This document shows positions 1-7,075 of a DNA stretch of 29,917 nt, one piece after another. The stretch is taken from contig JBKPRX010000120.1 of the NCBI GenBank assembly GCA_046734795.1, positions 1-29,917 of the forward strand, in the 5' to 3' direction. This DNA comes from JBKPRX01 sp046734795 (GTDB taxonomy: Bacteria; Actinomycetota; Thermoleophilia; Gaiellales; Gaiellaceae). A model generated the notes under the pieces. The model saw nothing but the letters and a program-made list of their open reading frames with translations. It ran no database searches and was not told the origin of the DNA. A program made the position numbers and the translations under genes. Position 1 is the stretch's first letter. Each line of letters opens with the position of its first letter.

Positions 1-27
1 GCCCATGACTTGCTCTGCACGGGCTCA

Positions 28-33
28 TACCGT
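28..33 (+). promoter_or_regulatory. Candidate -10 box (TACCGT) of the protease gene
   Basis: TACCGT fits TAnnnT and ends 8 nt before the GTG at 42, so transcription would begin at or next to the start codon. No Shine-Dalgarno sequence is visible before that GTG. It is one of several such boxes in this window. No -35 can be judged because the window begins here. Confidence 0.35.
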
Positions 34-41
34 GGGTCTGG

Positions 42-1334
42 GTGAAGGGGTGGTTTCGACTGCTTGCCGCAGTCGGAGCGGTGTCGGCGTTCTCGACTGC
101 GGGCTCACACGCGACTTCCGCGAGGGCGGCGCGCGTCGAAATGAGCGCGGTGGCGCCGGCGTCGCAGACGCTCGTCGTCGGCTATCGCTCTCGTCCGCAG
201 CTCGCGGCGGCGCTTCGCGGCTTGCCGGTGACGGCCCTTCGCACGTTGCCGCAGCTTCGCGCCGCCGAGGTTCGCGTCGACGCGTGCATAGCCGGTGTTG
301 CCGCGACGATCGCGAGCCGTCGCGGCATCGAGTACGCCGAGCCTGCGGCAACACGACACGAGAGCCTCAAGCCGGCGCTCGCCGCACCGCTCGCCGCGAA
401 CTACGAGTGGGGATTCGCCGCAACGCACGAAGATGCGGTGCCGGAGTGGGTGCTGCGTGCCGCGAGCAGAATCACGATCGCCGTCGTCGACACGGGCGCA
501 GACGTCAAAGCTCCGGACCTCGCAGCGAAGCAGCCTCGTACACACGACGTCTTCGGCGGTGGGACGAAGGTCGTCGACGCGAACGGCCACGGAACCTTCG
601 TCGCGTCGCTCGCAGCAGGCTCGGTGACCAACGGTGACGGCATCGCGGGCTTCGGCGGAGACGCACGGCTTCTCGTCATTCGCGCAGGTCGCCGTGACGG
701 GACCGTGCGGGATCCGGACGAGGCGGCCGGGATCGTCTACGCCGTGAACCACGGCGCCCGGATCGTCAACCTCAGCCTGGGCGGGCCGCAGACATCGAAG
801 GTCGAACAACGCGCGATCGACTACGCGTACGCACACGGCGTGCTCGTCGTTGCGGCGGCCGGCAACAACCACGAGCTGGGCAGCCCGACCGAGTACCCGG
901 CGGCGCTTGTCCAGCCGTCCGGCTCGAACGGCGTCGGCGGCAAGGGTCTGTCGGTCGGCGCGTCGCTGCCCGACGGAACGGCGGCGTCTTTTTCCAACAG
1001 CGGCTCGTACGTCTCGCTCGCGGCTCCGGGCGTCGACGTCGTCGGCGCGGTCGCCTCCACCTCGTCGCGCCTGATGTATCCGCGCGAAGCGCTGCCGGGT
1101 TCGCACACAGGGCTCTACGGCGTCGAAAGCGGCACGTCCTTCGCCGCGGCCGAGGTTTCGGGCGCCGCGGCGCTCGTCTGGGCGGCGAATCCGTGGCTGA
1201 CGGCCACCACCGTGGCGCGGATCCTCAAGGAGACAGCGTCCGGCGGCGGCGTGTGGTCGCCGCAGCTCGGCTACGGAGTGATCGACGTCGCCGCCGCGGT
1301 CAACGAGGCCGCCGCGTCGAGACCGAGCAGCTAG
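42..1334 (+). CDS. Secreted subtilisin-like (S8) serine protease
   Basis: This is an exported endopeptidase of the subtilase family, 430 aa, starting at GTG. An N-terminal signal peptide (about residues 1-30: positive start, hydrophobic core, Ala-rich cleavage region) is followed by a probable inhibitor-type propeptide (about 40-105). The catalytic domain runs from about 140 to 425. The triad is visible: Asp150 in AVVDTGAD, His183 in NGHGTFVAS and Ser366 in ESGTSFAAAEVSG, with the oxyanion Asn275 in AAAGNN. There is no C-terminal anchor or repeat domain, so it is probably released outside the cell. A -10-like TACCGT 8 nt upstream suggests a leaderless mRNA. Its stop codon overlaps that of murA on the other strand by 4 bp (CTAG). 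The family is clear; the substrate is unknown. Confidence 0.93.
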   Translation: MKGWFRLLAAVGAVSAFSTAGSHATSARAARVEMSAVAPASQTLVVGYRSRPQLAAALRGLPVTALRTLPQLRAAEVRVDACIAGVAATIASRRGIEYAEPAATRHESLKPALAAPLAANYEWGFAATHEDAVPEWVLRAASRITIAVVDTGADVKAPDLAAKQPRTHDVFGGGTKVVDANGHGTFVASLAAGSVTNGDGIAGFGGDARLLVIRAGRRDGTVRDPDEAAGIVYAVNHGARIVNLSLGGPQTSKVEQRAIDYAYAHGVLVVAAAGNNHELGSPTEYPAALVQPSGSNGVGGKGLSVGASLPDGTAASFSNSGSYVSLAAPGVDVVGAVASTSSRLMYPREALPGSHTGLYGVESGTSFAAAEVSGAAALVWAANPWLTATTVARILKETASGGGVWSPQLGYGVIDVAAAVNEAAASRPSS

Positions 1335-2632
1335 ACCTCGACGCGCTCGATGCTCGCGCCGAGCGCGCGCAGCCGTTCGTCGATGCGCTCGTAGCCGCGA
1401 TCGATCTCGCCGACGTTCCCGATCGTCGAGACACCTTCGGCCGCAAGCGCCGCGATCAGCATCGCCATGCCCGCGCGGATGTCGGGGCTCGCCATCCGCT
1501 GCCCATACAGCCGCGCCGGGCCGGTGACGACGACGCGATGCGGGTCGCAGACGATGATCCGCGCACCCATCGAGACGAGCTTGTCGACGAAGAACAGCCG
1601 GTTCTCGAACATCTTCTCGAAGATGAGCACGGTGCCTTGCGCCTGCGTCGCGATCGCGACCGCGATCGACGTCAGGTCGGCGGGGAACGCAGGCCACGGA
1701 CCGTCTTCGATCTTCGGGATCATCTCGCCGAGGTCGTTCTCGATCTCGAGCTCCTGCCCCGGCGGAACGCGCACCGACGTGCCGTCGATCTCGACGATGA
1801 TCCCGAGCCGCCGAAACGCGGGCAGGATCGGCAGTAGATCGCGCGGCTCAGCGTTCTCGATCGTGACGTCGCTGCCTGTGACGGCGGCAAGCCCGATGAA
1901 GCTTCCGACCTCGATGTGCTCAGGGGCGATGCGCCACTCGCCTCCGCGCAGACTGTCGACGCCGCGGATCCGAAGCACGTTCGACTCGATCCCCTCGATC
2001 TCGGCGCCAAGCGAGACGAGAAAGCGAGAGAGATCCTGAACGTGCGGCTCGCACGCAGCGTTGCCGATCACGGTCTCGCCCGGTGTCAGAGCCGCGGCCA
2101 TCAACGTGTTCTCGGTCGCCATCACGCTCGCCTCGTCGAGGAAGATGTGCTTCGCGCGGAGACCTTCTGTCCGAAGCTCCCAGCGTCCGTCGAACCGGCT
2201 CTCGACGCCGAGCGCCGCGAACGCGTGGATGTGCGGGTCGAGACGCCGGCGGCCGATCACGTCGCCGCCGGGCGGCGAGACGCTTGCGCGGCCGAGGCGC
2301 GCGAGCAACGGGCCTGCGAGGAGGAACGACGCGCGAATGCGGCTTGCGAGCTCCGAGTTGATCTCGTGCGACGACAGGCCGACCGGGTCGACGCGCACGT
2401 CGTTGTCGCCGATCCACTCGGCGTCGACGCCGAGACCCGCAATCAGCTCGATCATCGTCTCGACGTCACGGATGCGCGGAACGTTCCGAAGCGTCACCGG
2501 TTCGTCCGCGAGGAGCGTCGCCGCGAGGATCGGCAACGCACCATTCTTGTTGCCTGCCGCTCGGATTCGACCGGAGAGCGCCTTCCGGCCCTCGATCACG
2601 AAGGCTTCGGGCACGGCGGGAGCCACGGCCAT
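1331..2632 (-). CDS. murA: UDP-N-acetylglucosamine 1-carboxyvinyltransferase MurA
   Basis: MurA catalyses the first committed step of peptidoglycan synthesis in the cytoplasm: transfer of enolpyruvate from PEP to UDP-GlcNAc. The 433-aa length is normal for the family. The PEP/substrate loop GNKNGALPIL (Lys29, Asn30) lies near the N-terminus and the EPT-type repeats continue to the end. The active-site loop reads SPPGGDVIG, so the residue matching E. coli Cys115 is Asp124. Known Asp variants (mycobacteria, Chlamydia) are active and intrinsically insensitive to fosfomycin; the same here is inference. The ATG at 2632 is preceded by TAGGAT at 8 nt and no ribosome-binding site, suggesting a leaderless mRNA. 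The gene is divergent from the HD-domain gene and convergent with the protease gene. Confidence 0.96.
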   Translation of the reverse strand: MAVAPAVPEAFVIEGRKALSGRIRAAGNKNGALPILAATLLADEPVTLRNVPRIRDVETMIELIAGLGVDAEWIGDNDVRVDPVGLSSHEINSELASRIRASFLLAGPLLARLGRASVSPPGGDVIGRRRLDPHIHAFAALGVESRFDGRWELRTEGLRAKHIFLDEASVMATENTLMAAALTPGETVIGNAACEPHVQDLSRFLVSLGAEIEGIESNVLRIRGVDSLRGGEWRIAPEHIEVGSFIGLAAVTGSDVTIENAEPRDLLPILPAFRRLGIIVEIDGTSVRVPPGQELEIENDLGEMIPKIEDGPWPAFPADLTSIAVAIATQAQGTVLIFEKMFENRLFFVDKLVSMGARIIVCDPHRVVVTGPARLYGQRMASPDIRAGMAMLIAALAAEGVSTIGNVGEIDRGYERIDERLRALGASIERVEV

Positions 2633-2639
2633 GACGGGC

Positions 2640-2646
2640 TATCCTA
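2640..2646. promoter_or_regulatory. Candidate shared bidirectional -10 element of murA and the HD-domain gene
   Basis: The 7-mer TATCCTA reads TATCCT on the plus strand (10 nt before TTG 2656) and TAGGAT on the minus strand (8 nt before ATG 2632). Both fit the TAnnnT -10 pattern. The whole gap between the two start codons is 23 bp, so both promoters must lie in or next to it. No -35 consensus is visible on either side. Confidence 0.45.
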
Positions 2647-2655
2647 GCGCCGACG

Positions 2656-3216
2656 TTGGCGCCGAATCGCGAACAGGCCTGGGAAACGCTGACCCGATAC
2701 ACGAAGAGCGAGTCGCTCCTCCGACACGCTCTCGCGGTCGAGGCCTCAACCGCGTTCTACGCACAACGCTTCGGCGAAGACGAGGAGCTTTGGCGCGTCG
2801 CGGCGCTCCTTCACGACTTCGACTACGAAATGCACCCGACGCTCGACAAGCACCCGCAGGACGGGGCGCCGATCCTTCGTGAAGAGGGGTATCCGGAGGA
2901 AGTGATCGAGACCGTGCTCTCGCATGCGGAGCATCTCTCGCTGCCGCGCGACACGCAGTTGAAGAAGGCGCTCTTTGCGTGCGACGAGCTGAGCGGCTTC
3001 GTCCACGCGTGCGCGCTCGTCCGTCCGACGGGACTCGAAGGCCTCGAGCCGAAGTCGGTGAAGAAGAAGCTCAAGCAGCCCTCGTTTGCGGCCGGCGTTC
3101 ACCGCGAGGACGTCTACAAAGGCGCAGAGGAGCTCGGGATCGAGCTCGACGACCACATCCGGAACGTCGTCGAGGCGTTGAGGCCGATCGCGAACGAGCT
3201 CGGTTTGCCGGCTTAG
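2656..3216 (+). CDS. HD-domain phosphohydrolase-like protein
   Basis: A cytoplasmic 186-aa protein of the HD superfamily, whose members are metal-dependent phosphohydrolases or nucleotidases. The metal-binding set is visible: His24 (LLRHALAVE), His53-Asp54 (ALLHDFDYE), His90 (LSHAEH) and Asp110 (ACDELSG). The rest is a helical domain and no second domain is present. The start is TTG, chosen because it directly follows the MurA promoter region and has a -10-like TATCCT upstream; no Shine-Dalgarno sequence is visible. The stop codon overlaps that of the GNAT fusion gene on the other strand by 4 bp (TTAG). Family assignment is firm; the substrate cannot be told from sequence. Confidence 0.88.
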   Translation: MAPNREQAWETLTRYTKSESLLRHALAVEASTAFYAQRFGEDEELWRVAALLHDFDYEMHPTLDKHPQDGAPILREEGYPEEVIETVLSHAEHLSLPRDTQLKKALFACDELSGFVHACALVRPTGLEGLEPKSVKKKLKQPSFAAGVHREDVYKGAEELGIELDDHIRNVVEALRPIANELGLPA

Positions 3217-5093
3217 CGCCGGACGCCCCGCCAGAACGTCGGCGGCGCCCACCGCCAGACGAGGTAGAGCACGGAGATCGCGATCAGCCCGACGAGCACC
3301 GCCGCCGCGGGAGCGTGCGGGAACGCGGCCCGGTATGACGTGTACGAGACGATGAGCAGCAGTCCGTTCCGAACGTCGTCCGCGATTCCGCGGCGCTTGT
3401 TGAGCTTGACGTCGTAGGTCGTCTCGACATGGCCGAGGAGGCGCCGAAGCTCCTGCGCGCGGAAGCTCAGGCCGCGCGATGCGTGACCCTGCTCGTAGAG
3501 CGCTCGCTCGCCCGAGTAGTGGAAGACGTTCGGCAAGTAGCCCCGGTCGAGCGCATCGTGCATCGTCATCTGCGCCGCTTCGAGGTCGACGAAGTGGCGC
3601 GACTCGGCGCGCAGCGCTTCACGCGCCGCGCGGTGGAGCTGCTCCTCGTTCTGCAGCAGCACCGCATGCGGGATCAGCAGGTACGGGCTGACGCCGAACG
3701 AGCGCAGGCCGACGTCGAGCGCGCGATCTTCCGTGCCGACCGTGAGGAGCGTCCCCTTGCTCAAGCCGCGGAGGCCGTCCTCGTCGACCTCGACGCCGGC
3801 GAACACATCCGCCAGTTCGTCCACGTCGATCTCGCGGAAGTCGACGAGCCCTTGCACGATCCCGCCGAGACTCTCGACCGCAGGTCGGATGCGTTCCCAG
3901 TCGTCGGGCTCCGTTCGCGCGAACTCGTCGACGTCGCCAGCCGCGCGCCAGATCGTGTCCCAGTCGTCGCCGGTCGCGATCAGCTGCACCGTGCCGGTGC
4001 GGGGGCGTTCGTGCGCCAGCTGCTCGTCGCCGAAGACCGCTGCGGCGAGCTCGCCGATCGTTCGCCCGGCAAACCGCACGCACTGCTGCACGCCGTCGCC
4101 CGCGAACGGCCCCTCGACGTCCTCTCCTCCCTCCCACAGCTTGATCAGCTTGATCACGTCGTACTCGGTCAGCGTCGACTCTTCGGAGCGCGCCGGCGTC
4201 ACGACGAGATGACGTACGACGACGCCGCTCCGAAACGTCGTCACACTCGCGCGTACGCGCACCTGACGGTCGCTCTGCGCGCCCGCGACGAGGGTCATCG
4301 TGCGTCCCTCTGACACGTAGCGCAGCTCGCGCGACAGCTCGAGCGAGACCACCCGGTACGACGTCGGAACGTGGTGACCGCGACTCGAGAACGGCGGCTC
4401 GTCGCGATACGAGTACGCGAGCAAGTCGCGTTCGAACGATGCAAGCTGCTCGCTCGCCGGCGGGAGCGTCTGAGGTGGCGGTCCGAGCGAGACGAAATGG
4501 AACGCAATCCCGTAACGATCGAACGCGAGGGCCGGCTCTTCGTCGTCGCGGTTGAGCGGCGAGAGCTCGACTGCTTCGCCGGGTAGCGCGTCGAGCATTG
4601 CGTGCAGGTCGGGGTCCGACTCGCCCTCGTAGAGCTCTTCGAGGAACCTGCGGACCGTCGCCGCGCGGAGCGTCACGGCACCGTCGTTCTGGCCGCCGAG
4701 TGGAAGCGCGATCAAGTCGAGCGTCCGTACGGGGCCGAGTCCCGGACGGAGCTCCGGCTGCACGTACGGGATCGGCAACTTCCGTGCGAGGAGCTTCGCC
4801 CAGAAGCTGACGCGTTCCGCGGGGTCCATGACGTCCGAACCTGGATCGACACGCTCGGGGTCGTGGATCTCGGCGAAGACCGCCTCGAGCGGAGCTCCGC
4901 GACCGGCGGCCTCTTGCACGAGGGCAGTGACGGCGCGGATGACGAGCCGTCGGCCGAGACCGCCACGCCGTTGATCCGAGTCGACGGCGAGATACGAGAT
5001 GAGCCCGCAGCGGCTCTCGGGAAAGAGCTCGGCGACGACGAAGCCGTGGATCGCTCGCGACGCCTCGTGCAGGTTCGCCCCGGCGACGAGCAC
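3213..5093 (-). CDS. GNAT-domain protein fused to a large unknown region with C-terminal membrane segments
   Basis: From the GTG at 5093 the product is 626 aa. The N-terminal ~100 residues contain a GNAT acetyltransferase core: a strand (LISYLAVDSD) followed by the acetyl-CoA loop QRRGGLG (residues 41-47). Residues about 120-560 match no family I recognise. Two hydrophobic helices lie near the end (about 574-588 and 595-614), with a Trp/Arg-rich tail. The GTG start would cut the GNAT fold inside its second strand. The same frame stays open upstream to a TAG at 5250-5252 and adds a plausible GNAT N-terminus rich in acidic residues, but contains no ATG, GTG or TTG. The true start may therefore be a non-standard codon (ATA at 5240 or CTG at 5246). 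The gene is convergent with the HD gene and lies downstream of the aminotransferase gene. Confidence 0.8.
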   Translation of the reverse strand: MLVAGANLHEASRAIHGFVVAELFPESRCGLISYLAVDSDQRRGGLGRRLVIRAVTALVQEAAGRGAPLEAVFAEIHDPERVDPGSDVMDPAERVSFWAKLLARKLPIPYVQPELRPGLGPVRTLDLIALPLGGQNDGAVTLRAATVRRFLEELYEGESDPDLHAMLDALPGEAVELSPLNRDDEEPALAFDRYGIAFHFVSLGPPPQTLPPASEQLASFERDLLAYSYRDEPPFSSRGHHVPTSYRVVSLELSRELRYVSEGRTMTLVAGAQSDRQVRVRASVTTFRSGVVVRHLVVTPARSEESTLTEYDVIKLIKLWEGGEDVEGPFAGDGVQQCVRFAGRTIGELAAAVFGDEQLAHERPRTGTVQLIATGDDWDTIWRAAGDVDEFARTEPDDWERIRPAVESLGGIVQGLVDFREIDVDELADVFAGVEVDEDGLRGLSKGTLLTVGTEDRALDVGLRSFGVSPYLLIPHAVLLQNEEQLHRAAREALRAESRHFVDLEAAQMTMHDALDRGYLPNVFHYSGERALYEQGHASRGLSFRAQELRRLLGHVETTYDVKLNKRRGIADDVRNGLLLIVSYTSYRAAFPHAPAAAVLVGLIAISVLYLVWRWAPPTFWRGVRR

Positions 5094-5246
5094 GTGGACG
5101 GTTCCGGAGCCGTCGCACCAGCGCTTCGGATCCTCACGCTCGGCCTCGTCCGGGAAGCTCGCGACATAGAGCCCGTCCGCGACCGCGGCGAGGAGCGCCT
5201 CGTCCGGTTCTTCGCGGAGATCGACGAGCTCGAAGGCTATGCGCAG

Positions 5247-5252
5247 ATGCTA
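5247..5252 (-). promoter_or_regulatory. Candidate -10 box (TAGCAT) for the GNAT fusion gene
   Basis: On the minus strand TAGCAT (TAnnnT) is followed by 6 nt and then ATA at 5240, in frame with the GNAT protein. This is the same geometry seen before ATG/GTG starts elsewhere in the window. It supports initiation at or near 5240 but is weak evidence alone. Confidence 0.25.
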
Positions 5253-5272
5253 CGACGCTCTCTCGCGCGCGC

Positions 5273-6355
5273 CTAGGCGACGACTGCGAGGAGCCGCTCG
5301 AGATCGTCCTCGTTCGTCCAGTAGCCGCACGAGACGCGGCACCAACCGGTTCCGGGAAGCTCGCGGATGACGACTCCTGCTTCGTAGGCGCTCGCGACCG
5401 TCTCGGTCGGATCGCCGCGCGGCACGAATGAAACGAGCGTCGCCTGGCCGGGCTCGGTGACGACATCGAGACCAGCGCCGGCCAGCGCGTCGCGGCAGCG
5501 TGCTGCCATTTCGGCGCCGCGATCGAACCGCCACTCGGGCGCGCCCGCGAGCGCGGCGACGAGGCCGGCGAGCGACGGGACCGAGAGCCAGCCCGAGTCG
5601 AACCGCTGCGCGCCGTCGCGCGGCTCGAACGACCCGTCGGGCTCGATCGAGGCGACGGAGAAGAACGTCGGCACGGCAATCCGCAGCGCGTCCGCGTCAC
5701 GGACGTACAGCGCGCCGAGTGCGTCGGGTCCGCACAGCCACTTCTGGCACGACACGGTGTAGAAGTCGACGTCGCCGAGCTCGACCGGAATCGCACCGAC
5801 AGACTGCGCGCCGTCCACGAGCACCGGTAGCCCGGTCGTACGTCGCAGCTCTTGGATCGGGAAGATCTGCCCCGTCGTCCAGGCGACATGCGAGAGCGCG
5901 AGCAGTTTCGTCTCCGGCGTCACCGCCGCAAGGAGGACGTCGAGGGCCTCGGCGGCAGGGTGTCCGGTGGTGGGCGCGACGACGACCCGCGCGCCCGTCG
6001 TGTGAAGCGGCGCAAGGAGGCCCGGATGCTCGGCGTCGGTCGTGACGATCTCGTCGCCCGGTCCCAGGTCGAGTCCGGCCGCGACGATGTTGCAGCCGTT
6101 GGTTGTCGAGGTCGTCAGCGCGATGTGATCGTCGGACACGCCGAGCAACGCTGCGATTCTCTGGCGAGCCTCCGCGCGCAGCCGCTGCATCTCCTCGTAG
6201 TACGCGCGGCCGCCGCGCCCGAGCTGGACGTCGAACTGCGTACGCTCGGCGATCGCGGCCTCCGTCGCGCGCGACAGCGGCCCCATCGACCCGGCGTTCA
6301 GGTATGCGACCCGCTCGAGCACCGGGAACTGCGCTCGCGCCTCTTCGAACGTCAT
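5273..6355 (-). CDS. Class V aminotransferase-fold PLP enzyme
   Basis: A 360-aa cytoplasmic PLP-dependent enzyme of the class V aminotransferase / cysteine desulfurase / isopenicillin-N-epimerase-like group. Visible landmarks: N-terminal LNAGSMGPLS, TTSTTNGCN (about 81-89) for phosphate binding, DAEHPG (His110) stacking on PLP, DGAQSVG (Asp181, Gln184), and the Schiff-base Lys205 in SCQKWLCGP. I see no cysteine-desulfurase-type catalytic Cys loop, so transamination, epimerisation or lyase chemistry is more likely than desulfuration. The ATG at 6355 overlaps the endonuclease stop (ATGA), so the two are probably translationally coupled. The longer open frame upstream is only the shadow of the endonuclease gene. 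The substrate is unknown. Confidence 0.88.
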   Translation of the reverse strand: MTFEEARAQFPVLERVAYLNAGSMGPLSRATEAAIAERTQFDVQLGRGGRAYYEEMQRLRAEARQRIAALLGVSDDHIALTTSTTNGCNIVAAGLDLGPGDEIVTTDAEHPGLLAPLHTTGARVVVAPTTGHPAAEALDVLLAAVTPETKLLALSHVAWTTGQIFPIQELRRTTGLPVLVDGAQSVGAIPVELGDVDFYTVSCQKWLCGPDALGALYVRDADALRIAVPTFFSVASIEPDGSFEPRDGAQRFDSGWLSVPSLAGLVAALAGAPEWRFDRGAEMAARCRDALAGAGLDVVTEPGQATLVSFVPRGDPTETVASAYEAGVVIRELPGTGWCRVSCGYWTNEDDLERLLAVVA

Positions 6356-7056
6356 TCGATTGTCACCTCCACAGGTGGATGATCCGACAGCACGCGCCCA
6401 GAGACCGTACGCCGTTCGACCGGCCATGCGACGGCAGGTGCCGCTTCGAGCCCGCGCACGAGAACCTGGTCTATGTGCCCCGCGAGGGGCTCGGAGAAGC
6501 CGCGCTCCCGAAGCGCGCCGTACGCATCCGTCTCCTCGGGCAGCAAGTTGAAGTCGCCGGCGAGGACGAAGCGGTCGCTCTTTTGCCGTTCGATCGTCTC
6601 GACGACGCGGGCGAGCTGGCGCTCTGCGAGGCCCCCGGTGAGATGGACGTTCGCGACACAGAGGTCGTCGTCGAGACGCACACCGTGGCAGACACGCCGT
6701 TCTCCGGCCTCGCTCACCACGCTCGAGAACAAGCCGTCGATGCCGTGTGCGCGCGAGACGAGGATCGCGTTCGCCTGGCCGCTCACGGCGGAGCGGATGA
6801 CACCGTGGTGCGAGCGTGTGACCCAGCGGCCGAGCTCGGCGCTTGCGACGCGCGGCCGCCGCGCGACGGCACGCACCGCTTGCATCCCGCTCCACGCCTC
6901 CACACGTCGCAATGCCCACACGGGAACCTCCTGCAGGAACACGAGATCGGGCTTGTCGGCGGTCACGAGCTCGATCATCTCGCGTAGGAACGCACGCCGT
7001 TCCGGTGGGCTCGCGTTGCCGTGAAAGACATTCCACGTGCGGGCCACGAGCGGCAC
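6352..7056 (-). CDS. Endonuclease/exonuclease/phosphatase-family protein
   Basis: A 234-aa protein of the DNase I-like metal-dependent phosphoesterase fold. Core motifs are in order: RTWNVFHGN (Asn9), LVFLQEVP (Glu43, metal), NVHLTGG (His138), LAGDFNLLP (Asp168, Asn170), HIDQVLV (Asp196) and LSDHPPV (Asp225-His226). No signal peptide is seen. Members act on nucleic acids, phospholipids or phosphoinositides; the substrate cannot be inferred. I chose GTG 7056 over GTG 7110 because the latter would run into the divergent glycosyltransferase gene and adds only non-conserved sequence. TAGGCT lies 7 nt before GTG 7056. The gene overlaps the following PLP-enzyme gene by ATGA. Confidence 0.87.
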   Translation of the reverse strand: MPLVARTWNVFHGNASPPERRAFLREMIELVTADKPDLVFLQEVPVWALRRVEAWSGMQAVRAVARRPRVASAELGRWVTRSHHGVIRSAVSGQANAILVSRAHGIDGLFSSVVSEAGERRVCHGVRLDDDLCVANVHLTGGLAERQLARVVETIERQKSDRFVLAGDFNLLPEETDAYGALRERGFSEPLAGHIDQVLVRGLEAAPAVAWPVERRTVSGRVLSDHPPVEVTIE

Positions 7057-7062
7057 GTCGCC

Positions 7063-7069
7063 TAGCCTA
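7063..7069. promoter_or_regulatory. Candidate symmetric bidirectional leaderless promoter element
   Basis: TAGCCTA sits exactly in the middle of the 19-bp gap between two divergent GTG starts. On the plus strand TAGCCT is followed by 7 nt and GTG 7076; on the minus strand TAGGCT is followed by 7 nt and GTG 7056. Both readings place transcription initiation at the start codon, and neither gene has room for a ribosome-binding site and leader. Confidence 0.55.
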
Positions 7070-7075
7070 CGTCCC

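Noticed and set aside
105..1697. 530-codon minus-strand open frame across the protease and murA 3' end
   Set aside because: Low-complexity Arg/Asp composition and no motifs; both overlapping genes are recognisable on their own frames.
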